Positions 18,728-31,550 of a DNA stretch of 64,000 bases are shown here, piece by piece. The notes below the pieces were generated by a model. The model did no database searches. It worked only from the letters and a program-made list of their open reading frames with translations, and was not told the origin of the DNA. The stretch is taken from the NCBI RefSeq assembly GCF_963678635.1, contig NC_087064.1:56430338-56494337 (forward strand), in the 5' to 3' direction. The DNA is from Symsagittifera roscoffensis (lineage: Eukaryota; Xenacoelomorpha; Acoela; Convolutidae). A program made the position numbers and the translations under genes. How positions within the stretch are numbered: the first letter of the stretch is position 1; each line of letters begins with the position of its first letter.

Positions 18728-19257
18728 GTTCCGACTTTCGATACGAAAGTAACGGAATATTTGTGCTCGGGGTGGGTTTTTTTTTCTTCAGACAAATTTC
18801 GACTTTTTAACTAACCATTTTTGACGGAAATTATTTATATCATTCGAAAGCTATTGTTGTCCTGAGCTTAAGTTTGAAAAGATATTTCACCTGTGATCAT
18901 TTTTCGTAAAGTTACGGGGGTTTAAAGATTGCCATTTTTGTCAATTTGGGACAATTAACGCGCGATATGTTTCGCGCTATTAACGCGTAAGTGGAGAGTT
19001 AATCCGTCTTAGAAATCGTTCCAAATTGGTTAAAAGAAGCTTATGTGCCATAATTGGTTTGTTACAAGGAGCGAAATTTATCCTTTTGTACTTTGTATGG
19101 CGTGTGGGGGAATGATTTTCATAAAAAATTTCAAATTTTAAAAATTTTTTTTTGATTTTGTTTTTATTTCATTGAATTTTTAAGTGTTATTACTGCTCCA
19201 TAAACCTTAAAAGGCTGTCGGAACATTCAGGGCTTTGCCCTGATACGAGCAGTCTTG
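18728..19257 (+). repeat. R-B family, full-length copy
   Basis: This copy defines the family used in other entries. It begins GTTCCGACTTTCGATACGAA, continues with AACGGAATATTTGTGCTCGGGG, carries TTAACGCGCG...TTTCGCGC...TTAACGCGTAA (18955-18990) and ATGGCGTGTGGGGG, and ends CTGCTCCATAAACC...GGCTGTCGGAAC...CTGATACGAGCAGTC. The ends contain an inverted GTTCCGAC/GTCGGAAC pair, although not at the very terminus on the right. At about 530 bp with no frame it is non-autonomous. Confidence 0.8.
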
Positions 19258-19337
19258 TTTTATTTCGACTCAAGTTTTTTTTACGTTTGAGTTGTTTCGC
19301 AAGAGGTACGAAGCTCTTTTTCGCATTTGTGCCTTTC

Positions 19338-19595
19338 CTGCAATTTTATTGTGCTCTGCTTTATTTGTAAAGGTTCCGTTCAAAGAGGTTTTCGAATCAA
19401 GTTCGAAAACTTTTAACATTGTTTTTGCAGTTTAATTGTGCTCTGTTTCTTTGGTTTAGATTTTGTTTAACGATATTGGAATCAAATTCGAAAAATTTTT
19501 GAATCTTTTTTGCAACTTTAATTATGATTTCTTTCATCGGTATATAGATGTCGCTTAACGTGATTCGAATCAAGTTCAAAAACAGTTTTAGATTT
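19338..19595 (+). repeat. Three degenerate tandem units
   Basis: Each unit starts with GCA(A/G)TTT(T)A-TT-GTG and contains GAATCAA(G/A)TTC(G/A)AAAA. Starts are near 19340, 19437 and 19512, so the spacing is irregular (97 and 75 bp). Non-coding. Confidence 0.5.
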
Positions 19596-19599
19596 GTTA

Positions 19600-22006
19600 G
19601 AAGTTGCAGATATGGTGATTGAGTTTTCAGTTCAAGTAAGCTTGGGTACTTCACGAATATTAATTCTTATGGAATTTCGTTTAAGTTTGTTCAGTACATT
19701 CGGAAATAGTTTTTTAATTTTCATTAGAATTCATTAATTATGTTGAGATTGATAAACCATGATGGTACGATAGTCTAGTAATTTTTATGCCATACAGATA
19801 TTCAAGGTTTGCAAAAAAAACAGATCAATCCAGGTATTAGTGAAAGTGGGTTGCTTTGTGGCCAAAAATATTTAGTTGGAGCTAAAATTCCGTAATTTTT
19901 TAAGTTTTTGGCGTTTATTCTTTTTTCACCGCTATTATTGACTTTCCTATGTGCCATAACTAAGCGACCAGGCAATTTACTAACCCAAGCGACCATTTCT
20001 GGAAAACTACAGTTTGATGACACCTTATGTTTTGTAGAAATTCTGAGTTAATCTTTGGTTTCTAGTTTGTCTGCATGTAGCCATCAAACGAACATTCCGC
20101 TGTTCTGTTGTAGCTTTTCTCATAACTTGCCGCGCACTTGTTTTGCAACTGTTTTGTGGATGACGACTAATTTGCAATTTATTGAAAAATTCCTTTCGTT
20201 AAAACTGCATACGCTCAATACTTAAACATTGAGTATGTTATGTAACTGCGGAAAATGCAGTTTAGGCACTTTAAAATCTATTCTTGGTCAACATGTTTTC
20301 TATTTCGTTACCACGGAAATCGCTGCGAATGACAATTAACATTTAACTTTCAAAACCAATCTCTTTTGGCAACTGCGGAAATCGCAGCTAATGGGAATCG
20401 CAGTAAGCTAGCACTACTCACTAACGCGCCCAAAAACAAAATTTCTTTCCACTTCCTGGTCATAGCATCACAACTTTTTCTCAGCTTTTTTTTCCGCTAT
20501 CAAATTTGCAATCAATGCTTTTAAAAGCTCTGAAAAGTTTCGTTTTAGTGGTAACTAATTATATCAGTTTGTTCCCGTTTTTAATAATGGCAATTCCACA
20601 AATACCAGTGAAGTAGAATTAGAAAAATTAGGACGCACTTTGATTCATCAATGCTCGACCATTGGTTCGACCCTGGTGGACCCATGAATGCAAGCTGTTC
20701 TCAATCTGGCCCGAAAACTGAGTATCGGTCTTCTACCTTTTTGGTGTAATCCATGAAGTCGAGAGTCTGAGAATCCTGTCGAAGAGCTCGGAGTTTCAGT
20801 TTAAAAAGTCAAAGCATGATTTACTTTGGTGAAGCAGTCAAATTAGAGTTTTTGCGAAAGATTCTTAGATTGAACTTCGAAGTGTTAAGATAAGCTGACT
20901 TTTTCAGCTTGGCATTCCTCTTAATCCTAATTGACATTAACTCCTTGACATTTAACTCCAGCAGATTCTATAAATGCGACAACACGAAATGCTTCCGTTA
21001 GAGAGAACAACCCGCTGTGGGGAGTCGGCCTTCAATAATTTCTTAACGTTACAAGCAAAAAGGTTGTTTCAAACAGGAATTTTTTTTAAAGGCATCAATA
21101 ACATCGCTAGCCATTCTGATGTGCGTTTGATTCTCATAAACATTTCAATTTCCTTGGCTGACTAAATCACTAACAAGTAAGAGTAGCAAAATTTACACTC
21201 CTGAGCCCTGATAATAAATCACTTAAATCACTCGCGAGCATTTTGTATACAAACAAGTCTCTTTTGAACGGCTGGCTACTTCAATCGAAAATAGTTCAGA
21301 TGATACATATTTAGATAATAATGTTGCATGAAGTCAGAATAAAAAGTTTTTGACTGATATTATTTTCTCTATCAATCAATTGTTTTTCAATTCATGATTC
21401 CTTTTGCATGCAACCAACTTGCTTCGGTTTTTAAGTCGTGCGTTAAAGTTGTAGGTTCTCCGGCGCAATCTTAAATTGATTTCCAAAATCATCTAGACGT
21501 CCCGTTTTTTTCTGGTTTTTCTTCTTCTCTTTTTTCTTGCTCTGAAGTGACTCCGTTACTGAGGAAGTTTGATCGATTAAAGTCAATCTGGATGCATTTA
21601 GTCATATGGGATTGTTTGCTCAGCCGGAAATTACCCGCAGAAAGAGGTTGTTTATTTTCTTCTGTTTTTGTTGACCTTAACAAAAAGGTGCTAGCTAGTT
21701 TTTCACGTTGCGTCATCGCGTATAGAACCACCTCTAAGTCTAAGTTGCTCAGCGGGACGACGACCAAATAACTTGGGTGCAAAAATGCATAGAGATATAG
21801 TTCTTACTATCAAAACTATTAGAAAACTTTCTAAATAGTTTGACCTGAAAACCTGAAAAACTTAAGGTGAGAGGGGCATTAAAAATATCTTTGAGGTTTT
21901 GTTATTGCCCTCTGTGCCAGTGTATTCTCTATATTGCTCTGGAAAAAATACATGGTAGATATTTGTCGAACAAAGTGGTTTTGAATTTTTGGTTTTCAGA
22001 TTATTT
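19600..22006. other. Gene-free region
   Basis: AT-rich with scattered short frames that show no family resemblance and no splice-site support. The segment 20220-20420 repeats GCGGAAATCGCAG-like words several times but no defined unit. Confidence 0.45.
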
Positions 22007-22008
22007 TT

Positions 22009-22031
22009 ACCCTTGTGATAAGCAAGGGTAT
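22009..22031. repeat. Dispersed hairpin TACCCTTG...CAAGGGTA, copy 2
   Basis: Same 8-bp arms and GATAAG loop as 15116-15138, lying 13 bp before the element at 22045. Confidence 0.7.
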
Positions 22032-22044
22032 TGCAATTGTGCAC

Positions 22045-22480
22045 CAGCGGATTTAAGAAGGGCGCGGGTGGGAGGCTGTACCCCCTTCAGGGATTCAACC
22101 ACCTGTCGACCCAAAGGTTCCCTCCCCTTTGTACTATTATGAGATATCCATTTTTGGCTGACTGAGCCCAAAAATTTTTGTAACGGCGCCAAAGTATGCC
22201 ACTTTTGTGGGGGGGGGGGGGGGGGGGGGGGAGCGCGCACCAAAAAAAACTCAATTTTTTGGTCAAAAACTTTCCATAAGTGCCGAAGAACGCCTTTTTT
22301 GGCCTGTTTTTTCAAAAATTGCCTGCGGTGAAGAAAGTTCTGTCAAAATAGGGTCTTACTGGTGAATTGGGAGAGCTCGGAAAATCAATTTGATCGATAT
22401 AAAAAAAAGGTCGTCAAAAACTTTCAAAATGTTTTTGAAAATCCGCCCCTCCCTTCGAGAAAATCCTAGATCCGCCCCTG
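22045..22480 (+). mobile_element. Non-autonomous element with GGCGGATCTAGGA-type ends
   Basis: Left end CAGCGGATTTAAGAAGGGCG and right end, read inward, CAGGGGCGGATCTAGGATTT are similar inverted termini of the widespread CAGGGGCGGAT-type MITEs, often linked to hAT transposons. The body contains GGGATTCAACC, GGCTGACTGAGCC, a G23 run (22209-22231) and AAAATCCGCCCCTCCCTTCG. There is no transposase. An 8-bp target duplication was not recognisable. Confidence 0.6.
22209..22231. repeat. Homopolymer run of 23 G
   Basis: Uninterrupted G23 inside the MITE. It could form a quadruplex and its exact length may be unreliable in the assembly. Confidence 0.95.
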
Positions 22481-22944
22481 CAATCGGGTACAAAATTTTG
22501 CCCGTAAATGACTTAGTTCACAGAATTGTCAACTTTGTAGAAATGGTAAAATTCAAGACGTGCTCAAAGGCTTGAAATTTTAAATAAAACTACCTTTGCT
22601 TAGATTGTAAATAGTTGTAGTCCTTTTTCGGGGATAATTTTTTTCAATTGGCAAAAATTTGAGCTCTATATTTTTTGCGCAGTATTTAAGCTCTTTTTCT
22701 TCTTAATAGAAACAACATTTTTTGTGTACATTCAAGTTTTACGGACAAACTGTCTTCGTTTTTTGAACGTGTTCAACGACAACAAGTTATCCTTGATTTT
22801 ACGTCTAACATACCATTCAGAGATTTTTTTCGCAGCTGGTCAAACATTGCAGAGCAAAGAAAAGTTCAAAAAATTATCAGTTTTGTGTTAATCGAAAACG
22901 ATACTTATATGAGTTGATTTTTGAGTTCGTTTCAAACTCATTTG

Positions 22945-23227
22945 CTACAAACGGTCTTCATCCGCTCCCCCTCCTATCCCCCATTACATCAGAGGAGGAT
23001 TTAGGGAGCGGGTGGACGCTTTTCTTATTGAGATTTCGACACCCTCTCACCAACCAAGCGTTCCCTCCCCCCGTTGGCATTATTATATTACATCCATTTT
23101 GGCGGTGAATGCTCAAATTTTTCTAATGCGCTTTTGGCACCAATATAAACAAATGTTTAAGGGGATCGCTTGACTTGGGTTTTTATAGTATTCTAGGAGC
23201 GCGCGAAAAGTCAAAGTAATTGGGTCG
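22945..23227 (+). mobile_element. GGCGGATCTAGGA-type element, partial, runs into gap
   Basis: GAGGATTTAGGGAGCGGGTGGACG...CCAACCAAGCGTTCCCTCCCCCC...ATTATATTACATCCATTTTGGCGG parallels the left half of the element at 22045 (GGCGCGGGTGGGAGG...AAAGGTTCCCTCCCC...ATTATGAGATATCCATTTTTGGCTG). The right half would be in the N gap. Confidence 0.5.
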
Positions 23228-23427
23228 NNNNNNNNNNNNNNNNNNNNNNNNNNNNNNNNNNNNNNNNNNNNNNNNNNNNNNNNNNNNNNNNNNNNNNNNN
23301 NNNNNNNNNNNNNNNNNNNNNNNNNNNNNNNNNNNNNNNNNNNNNNNNNNNNNNNNNNNNNNNNNNNNNNNNNNNNNNNNNNNNNNNNNNNNNNNNNNNN
23401 NNNNNNNNNNNNNNNNNNNNNNNNNNN
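23228..23427. other. Assembly gap (200 N)
   Basis: Exactly 200 N, a placeholder length rather than a measured one. It falls inside a dispersed repeat. Confidence 0.99.
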
Positions 23428-23506
23428 TTTTTGCTGAAGGCAGTTTTTAACCGTAGTTATTTTATTGCTTTATTTTTTTAAAAATCCGCCGAATCGAAAT
23501 TTTTTG

Positions 23507-24978
23507 TTAACACTGGTTCTAATTTTACTAAGTCGATTTGTCAAAATTTCACTTTTTTTTAATTTGTTGTCTTTTTCATAGGTTTAATAAGTTTCGGCTT
23601 CAATTATATCGACCTAGTGGCCTCTGATTGCGTCGTTCGGGCATCGAAAAAAGTTTGCGTGCATGCGTGTACTTTGAGGGGAAATGGAAACAAATTTAAT
23701 TTAATTAGTTTAGAATTTTTTTAAATTTTTTTTGTTATGAAAGGTTTCATTTACAATTTTTTTTATTTTTTTCCCCTTTTTTTTCAAGTTTTCCGTTTAA
23801 TTTAAATCACTTTTGTATCGCAAGAGGTGCGAAGCTAATCTTTAAGTTTTTGAGTTCGGTTGGAAAATCAATGCATCACATGAAAAACTGAAAGCGTATC
23901 ATATTAACTTTTTTTTCTGAAACTATACACAAACAATTCAAAACGATGCATTCTCGAATAACTGTTAATTGCAATAAAGATGATAAGTATCCAATCTTAG
24001 TGCCAGTAAGGATTATGGAACATGCAAAAAAAAGAAAAAAAAGTTGACTATAGAACAAGTGAGAAGCGAAATCTTAAGTACGTGACCAGTTTTCTGCGGC
24101 TTTAAAATCGAACACCATATCAAACGTTTCTACTCTGTCCTATACAATCAAATTAATGTTTCGGAACTCTTTCCTTGTTGCTTTTTTGTTTAACTTGATC
24201 TGACTGGAATAATTTTTAAGGTATATTTCCAAAAGTTAAAGAATACAGGAGAAAAAAATATATTTTTTTGTAATAGTATTTGTATTTGCTATACGGCAAA
24301 CAAATGGGTTTAGTACTGCTTATCTAAGTTTGTTCGATTTTTTGACGGCGTTTCAAACATAAACTCTGTTTTTTATTTTTTGAGGTTACAAAAATAACAA
24401 AAAATTACATTTCTAAATTTTTACGCATATCACTACAAGAAATGGGGTTACACAACTGCGCTAGAGAAAACAATTGCAAACATCCCTTGACTCTTCAAAG
24501 GTTTTAACACTTGCAATTAATCTCCTTCAGGTATGTTTTTTATTGGTGATTTAAAATTTCAGCTAGAAATTTGAAAGAAAAAAAAATCACAAATCTCAAC
24601 TTTGTTGCACAATCACTAGATTCAATTTAAGCCAACAAAAATTGTATCTACAAGGTTACAAGGATTCACAAAAGCTTGTTTTTTTTTCAATTTTTTTTCG
24701 CGGCTTATAGGAATCAATTTTTGTGTTTTTCTGCTCGGAATTGTTTTCATGCGCTCTAACTGGACAAAAAAATTGCAGAAGAGTGGTTTCTTTTTCCTCT
24801 GTGCATAATTCGTTGGAACTTAGGAAACAACAAACAAAACAAAACTTCAAATGATTGTTGATTCTCTTTTCAATGAGGCTGAAGCGCGATTTTCCGCCTT
24901 GCCAAAATCTTAGCTGTTCAAATTTCACGAATAACTAACAGGAAAAGCTGACTTCTTTTTTGTTTTGATAGTTTTGTC
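23507..24978 (+). repeat. 1.4-kb direct duplication, copy A
   Basis: Begins TTAACACTGGTTCTAATTTT and ends TTTTGATAGTTTTGTC. It matches 24998-26373 almost throughout, with shared words such as TCGACCTAGTGGCCTCTGAT, CGTACG-free GTACGTGACCAGTTTTCTGC and AACTGGACAAAAAAATTGC. It contains about 60-95 bp near 23765-23860 that copy B lacks. Open frames in the two copies do not correspond, so neither is a gene. Confidence 0.92.
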
Positions 24979-24997
24979 TATCAAGATTAACACTAGA

Positions 24998-26373
24998 TTA
25001 ACACTGGTTCTAATTTTACTAAGTCGATTTGTCAAACTTTCACTTTTTTTATTTGTTGTCTTTTCATAGGTTTAATAAGTTTCGGCCTTATTTATATCGA
25101 CCTAGTGGCCTCTGATTGCGTCGTTCGGGCATCGAAAAAAGTTTGCGTGCGTGCGTTCGCTTTGAGGGGAAATGGAAACAAATTTGTTTTATTTAGCTTA
25201 GAATTTTTTTTGAGTTTTTTTGTTATGAAAGCTTTAATTTACAATTTTTTCGGTTTTCGATTGGAAAATCAATGCATCACATAAAAAATTGAAAGCGTAT
25301 CATATTAAGTTTTTTTTTTCTGAAAGTATACACACACACTTCAAAACGATGCATTCTCGAATAACTGTTAATTGCAATAGAGATGATAGGTATCCAATCT
25401 TAGTGCCAGTAAAGAATATGGAACATGCAAAAAAAAAGTGAAAAAAAAGTTGACTATAGAACAAGTGAAAAGCGAAATCTTAAGTACGTGACCAGTTTTC
25501 TGCGGCTTTAAAATCGAACACCATATCAAACGTTTCTACTCTGTCCTATACAATCAAATTAATGTTTCGGAACTCTTTCCTTCTTGCTTTTTTGTTTAAC
25601 TTGATCTGACTGGAATAATTTTTAAGGTATATTTCCAAAAGTTAAAAATACAGGAGAAAAAATATATTTTTTTGTAATAGTATTTGTATTTGCTATACGG
25701 CAAACAAATGTACTGATTATCTAAATTTGTTAGATTGTTTTGACGGCGTTTCAAACATAACTCTGTTTTTTATTTTTGAGGCTACAAAAACTAACAAAAA
25801 GTAACAATTCTAAACTTTTTACGCAAATCACTACAACAAATGGGGTTACACAACTGCGCAAGAGAAAACAATTGCAAACATCCCCTGACTCTTCAAAGGT
25901 TTTAAAACTTGCAATTAATCTCCTTCAGGTATGTTTTTTATTGGTGATTTAAATTTTTTAGCTAGACATTTGTAAGAAAAAAATCACATATCTCATTTTT
26001 GTTGCACAATCGCTAGATTCAAATTGAGCCAACAAAAATTGTATCTACAGGGATACAAGGATTCCCAAAAGCGTGTTTTTTTTCTTTTTTTTCGTGGCTT
26101 CTAGGAATCAACTTTTGTGTTTTTCTGCTCGGAATTGTTTCCATGTGCTCTAACTGGACAAAAAAATTGCAGAAGAGTGGTTTTCTTTTTCCTCTGTGCA
26201 TAATGTTTTTGAACTTAGGAAACAATAAACAAAACAAAACTTCAAATTAATATTGATTCTCTTTTCAATGAGGCTGAAGCGCAATTTTCCGCCTTGCCGT
26301 AATCTTCGCTGTTCAATTTTTACGACTAACTAACAGGAAAAGCAGACTTCTTCTTTGTTTTGATAGTTTTGTC
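24998..26373 (+). repeat. 1.4-kb direct duplication, copy B
   Basis: Second copy, 19 bp after copy A and in the same orientation. Differences are scattered substitutions, poly-A/T length changes and one deletion, which suggests an old rather than fresh duplication. Confidence 0.92.
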
Positions 26374-27689
26374 ATCACTCAATCCAAACTATTGTTCCTA
26401 ATATTCATCGATTTCAATACTTCACAACTGTTTTATCTAAAAAATTAGTAAGTTTAAATTTCAAAAATGGCCAGCTGAAATCATGAAGGAACATCAATCA
26501 AAATTACTGCCGTTTAGAAAAGATATCTAAAAATTTTTTTGCGGAACATAGCAGCAATGTATCACAAATTTGATAACCATTATTAATTGCTTGTACGGAG
26601 ATATGGCGAAAAGACAAGGACATAACAGGTCTGCTTTTGATATAAAATCATCACCCTCTTATGATGACTAATAAAGCCCGGAAAGAAGGTTAAGCGGTCA
26701 TTTTCGTTGCTGGAAAACAAATGCTGGAAAACAAGTGACAAAAAAAGCAAAAGTTGTCTGCAAGCTATAAAAGACAATCGATCACCTGAACATTTTTCTC
26801 TGTTTGCATCAATATGAGAAAAGTTATCCAAATAGCACAAACTGTCCTGCAAAGTTAGCTCACAACAAGAAAATGAATACAAAACTATTTGAAAGAAACA
26901 AATGGGATTGAATTTTGATAACTTGATTGAGGGACATAAAAGAATAAGATATCGAACACATTACAAACAAATCAATTTTTTCAGGAAAAATTGAACCCCT
27001 TAATTTGTAAATGGATACCTTTCATTATAATAAATCAAAATCTGAAGGCATTTTTCTGACTGCTTAATTCTGGTGAAGATAATCCACTCAAAAGTTGTAC
27101 CACAGACAGCGAAACAACTTCAGACCAATAACTTCAAATCCATCTCTTGCAAAAAATTTTGAGAAAAGACCATAACCTTAACTTTTTCAAACCAATTTTC
27201 TTAGTTTTTACACAAATCTTGGTCTTTGAAAGTTTTTTGACACCGTTGACATTGGAGTTCGGATAAAAAAATGACAAGCTTATGGCTGGAAAGAAACAAG
27301 AAAAAAACTGACAAAAAAATTAAAAAACTTTGAATTTTGATTGATTGAGAGCAAAATTTTTTATAACTATGATAAAGCCAATCTATAATTAAAACCCAGT
27401 CAAACGAATATTCTATACAATTGTAGAAATAAAATCAAAATATCTTGGCGCAAAACTTGATAAAAATTAAAGCTGCAAACTCCAAATTTGAAAATTGAAG
27501 GAATAAAAAATCGGAATGTATCCATTATACACCGTTTTGCGTAGGATAATTACTGAAAGAAGTTCTAAACAGCCAATAAATTTAAATTCAATCATTTTTT
27601 TTCCAAACTAACTTGAATATTTGGAACTGCTAGTGAACCAAACTCGTGAATCAAATGAAAAGAAAAACACACAACAGAAATTATGTTGG
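26374..27689. other. Gene-free region
   Basis: AT-rich, A-rich on the plus strand after about 26900. A 99-codon minus-strand frame at 26583-26882 has no recognisable motif and no splice support, so it is not called. Confidence 0.45.
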
Positions 27690-28008
<319 letters not shown>

Positions 28009-28119
28009 TAGTTTTTTTTTCTTAAATTAAACTCAAGAAAAGTTTTGAATTATTTTCTGACTTATAATTCAGCTCGCTACGCAAGTAGCAAAAAAAAAAA
28101 GTTTGTATAATTAAATTTT

Positions 28120-28427
28120 CCGGGGCTTTTTTTTTGGTTATACCTCCCCCCCCACCCCCCCCTAACTAGTTGAAATTGAAAGCGCAAAAGCGAGTGAAAC
28201 AATCAATTAAAAATCACTCGCATGCAATTTAGCAGCTGCTCGATTGGGAAGCCTAGTGATAAATTTGCCATATAATTTCGTTTCCTAATCGAGCAGCTGC
28301 TAATTGCACGCGAGTGGTATTCAATTGTTTGTTTCACTCGCTTTCGCGCATTCAATTTCAACTCGAAATTTGAATTGCCAAATATATCAATTTAGGGGGC
28401 GTATAACCGAAAAGACCCCTTCCCGGG
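28120..28427. mobile_element. 308-bp foldback (palindromic MITE)
   Basis: A large hairpin. The outer arms CGGGG...GGTTATACC(TCC)CCCC and GGGGGCGTATAACC...CCCCTTCCCGGG frame inner arms 28169-28249 and 28281-28362. The inner arms share GTTGAAATTGAA, AGCG-rich GCGAGTGAAACAA, CACTCGC and AGCAGCTGCTCGATT in inverted order. The loop is about 30 bp. No frame. Lies 110 bp after the (GA)n tract. Confidence 0.88.
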
Positions 28428-29603
28428 TTTTTAAGAGTGATAATATCAAACTGCAATGAAAAAAATTGTCAAAGTTTTGCTGGCAAAAACCCGAGCGCTT
28501 ACTGTAAATCCAGCAAACTAAGCTTTGATGCAGTTAAAACTAATCAATTCTGATGTGGCAGATTTCCGTGTCGATATACAAAGTTTATCAAGAACCATAT
28601 TTTCTTAGCACGAGTTGGTTCAATTGACTGGAAAATTCACCCACGAGCGATTATGAAGTAGTTAGGATCCGATTTGATACTTTAATCAAAGAAAGCGTTT
28701 TCTATTCGCCTTGCTCTGCTTGGCCGATACTTGAACGAAATATAATCTTTGCTTAACCGTTTTTTAAAAAATATTGCACACTTAATTGAATTCGTTCCTA
28801 AAATTTTGATGAAACTAGATGCTTTCAAACTTTAAATTAGATTAGACGTTGAGTTAAGCTGCTGATTTAGAACGCTTGAGGATTATAACCTCTTCGTTTC
28901 TGCATGACTACATTTTTGCCAAAAATAACTGCACCATAAGGACCCTTTTGGTCACGTTTTAAGGGGCAAAGGATGAACAAAAGATTATAATGATACTAGA
29001 ATCGTAGAAGCCAATTGATTTTCCTCATCTTTTCCCTTGCCACACGGAGACCTCTTTCATCTCAATTTGACTTTCGGCAAAATTTAATTCTCTCCCTGGC
29101 ACTATTTTTTCCAGTTCTGCCTTTGTGTTTATAATTCTTCACAATTCATCTTTTTCGGGTCACTCCAGGTAAATTAGAGCGCATTTTGCGAAACAAAAAG
29201 CCAATGCCACAGCAATTAGGGATAAATTTTAGCCCAAATTTTTAGTCTACTTTTCTGCCTTCGGGGAATTTGTGCAATTTCTACGTTGATTCTTAGTAAT
29301 TTCTCTGGCAGACTTTTGCAATTTAACTTGAGAAATGTTAATTGAAACACTTTTTCGGCCCATTGTGTTTGCTGTTCAGAAATAAACTGGACCGGGTTCT
29401 ATTCTGTTTTCACCCTTAGTTGATTTCTTTTTTTTTCTTTCGTTTTTCAAACTCATCTGGATAGCAGAAAAAAATGATCGCGTGATTAATTTTCGCGGTA
29501 ATACCTTTAACTTGAATGGCTTAAATTTGAATAGAATTTAATTTAGTGCCGTTTTCATCTCTTTTTTTCTCGCCAGGTTCTTAATCCAATATTTGGTTTT
29601 CAG
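28428..29603. other. Gene-free region upstream of the peptide gene
   Basis: No repeat family or exon recognised. The promoter of the peptide gene would lie in its right-hand part, but no TATA box is convincing. Confidence 0.4.
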
Positions 29604-29659
29604 CTTTTCGATCAATCTCAGCAGTAGAGAGAACCCAAAAAGTCTTCGAGCTCAATTTG
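29604..29659 (+). other. Candidate 5' UTR exon of the peptide gene
   Basis: A 56-bp segment bounded by TTGGTTTTCAG (acceptor-like, ending 29603) and a consensus donor GTGAGT at 29660. It contains stops in relevant frames and is proposed as non-coding leader. The next acceptor downstream, TTTACTGTTGCAG, opens the signal-peptide exon. Without transcript data this is only a plausible exon. Confidence 0.4.
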
Positions 29660-30288
29660 GTGAGTATTGGAAAGAGCACTTAATGCCATTTCACTTCCCT
29701 AAAGATCCGTTTTTTCCATCATTTCTGACAAAAGGCCAAAGACAATTATTTGCCAGCAGCAAACAGTTCATTTTATTCAGTCACTTTTTCCCTAAATTGC
29801 ATTTGAATCTGCTCTAAAAAAAAAACGAAAAAAAACAGGTAGGCTGTTACTGTAATTACTATTTTGTCAGATATCTGAACTTCTAAAACTCTCTTACTCT
29901 TAAAAAGGTTCACAGATGTTTTTTTTCGTTTTTAGAAAATTGGGGTCTCTCATTGATAAAATAAATAAAATCCAATATCAGACTTCTAAATCAGTTTTTA
30001 TATTTTTATTAGGTTTTCACGACAATCGGTTAACTTGTGATAATTGATCTTTTCTTGAGCAAAAATAAAGAAAAATACCTGTTGAAATATCAGTACTTAT
30101 TTTAATTGGTTTTCAAAGAGAATTATCTCTCAAATTAATTAGGATCTCAAAACAATGGTTTTTCGTGGCTGTTTTTAGAAAAAATTTTATGCAAAATTTT
30201 TTGTAATTTTTATTATGATTTATAATATAATTTATTTTTATTACACTTGTAGTTTATTAATTTGAGCTCTACTTTTTTACTGTTGCAG

Positions 30289-30478
30289 CTTAATAATGTC
30301 AGCCTCCATGAGCTCATCTAAAATGGGACTCCTGTTCTCTCAAGTGCTTTTTATGGCTGTCGCCTTCCTCGTCTTGTCGGCTCAAATGACTTCGGCCGCC
30401 CGAATGAGACCCGAGAAGAGATACCTAATGAACTTTAGAGCACCCAACTTCGAAGACCAGCTCGCTGCTCTGTTCGAG
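30289..30478 (+). CDS. Secreted peptide precursor, exon with signal peptide
   Basis: The acceptor TTTACTGTTGCAG ends at 30288 and ATG is at 30296. The exon encodes 61 residues. A hydrophobic signal core (LLFSQVLFMAVAFLVLSAQM) is followed by a likely signal-peptidase site after TSA (about residue 34). Met10 is the more typical signal start, although Met1 is the first ATG in the exon. A dibasic site KR at 41-42 follows in RMRPEKR, then YLMNFRAPNFEDQLAALFE. The donor is GAG|GTACAA at 30479, phase 0; it matches only part of the donor consensus and is the weakest point of the model. Without splicing the frame ends four codons later at TAA. Features suit a neuropeptide or peptide-hormone precursor entering the secretory pathway. 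I do not recognise a named family. Confidence 0.7.
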
Positions 30479-31439
30479 GTACAAAACGTTTAAAAGTTAC
30501 TTTTCATTTCTAACTTATGCTAAGGGGAGCGGCGGTGAAGTGAATGAGTTTCTTCGCACTATGTCACTCGGTGGGTGGGCTGTGCCGTAATTCCCATATC
30601 CCTGTGCTACGGTGCTTGAGGGCGGAGAAACATTTCCAGGGCAAAATATTTTCCAGGTCAAAGTATAATAGTTCTCCTGGATGCCGACAAAAATTACAGC
30701 CAAGCTTTTTATTTGAGATAACCCTGAAACTGTGGTAAAATTAGAACCCCTTATTAAAAAGCACAGAGGGAGAGGGGTTTGATCATTCGACCAATTTGCT
30801 TTTCCAGGTTAGAATGATCTATGGTCTAGAGTGGACTTTTACGAAAAATCAGTAATCTCTAAATTGATGAAAGTTGAGATTTGGCTTACAGCTTTCACTA
30901 TTTTTTTTTTCGATTTTGTATAGATCATTAAATTATTTTAAATTGTCATTTAACAAAAACCTGAAAAACAAACACGCGAATGTTTTTTTTCTTGTTTTCT
31001 TTTTGATGTTTGAAATTGAATTCGAAGTATATAAAAAATACCTAGTCCTAGAGTCCCCCTGAACAAAAACACTCCAAAATCAATATCTTAGGCAATGAAT
31101 TTAACAAATTAAACTATGTTTCTCTCAAATTCGTTTTTGATCTACGCTAACTTACTACCCGAACAGATATAAAAAGCCAACATAATCACAAAAAAGTTGG
31201 CTCAACGGTGGACCTGATTGATCTGCCAGTGATAGTCAGTACCGTTTCACAGTGATGCAACACTAAAATAACACTATTAAAAGCAAGTGCCATTTTTATC
31301 TTTTCTGAGTCACTTAAAAATTACTCCAAACGTATTTGTTCATTTACTGACAAAACTTTATCAATGCTAGCCACTTATGCATTCCAACAAACTTCTAACA
31401 TCGGTAAGAGTTTATCAGCGTTGCATACACATATTTATT

Positions 31440-31522
31440 TTTCCGACTTTCAAAACGAAAGTAACGGAATATTTGTGCTCGGGGTGGGTTTTTTTCTTCA
31501 GAAAAATTTTGATTTTTCTAGA
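31440..31522 (+). repeat. R-B family, left-end fragment
   Basis: TTCCGACTTTCAAAACGAAA, then AACGGAATATTTGTGCTCGG and GGTGGGTTTTTTTCTTCAG, broken off after about 80 bp and followed at once by another, longer copy. Confidence 0.8.
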
Positions 31523-31550
31523 ATATAAAAGTTTCGATGCGCGAATTATT

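Noticed and set aside
24656-24928. 90-codon minus-strand frame in duplication copy A
   Set aside because: The corresponding stretch of copy B (26019-26237) reads in different frames, so there is no sign of coding constraint.
26583-26882. 99-codon minus-strand frame
   Set aside because: No recognisable motif, no repeat partner to test conservation and no splice sites. Expected by chance in DNA of this length.
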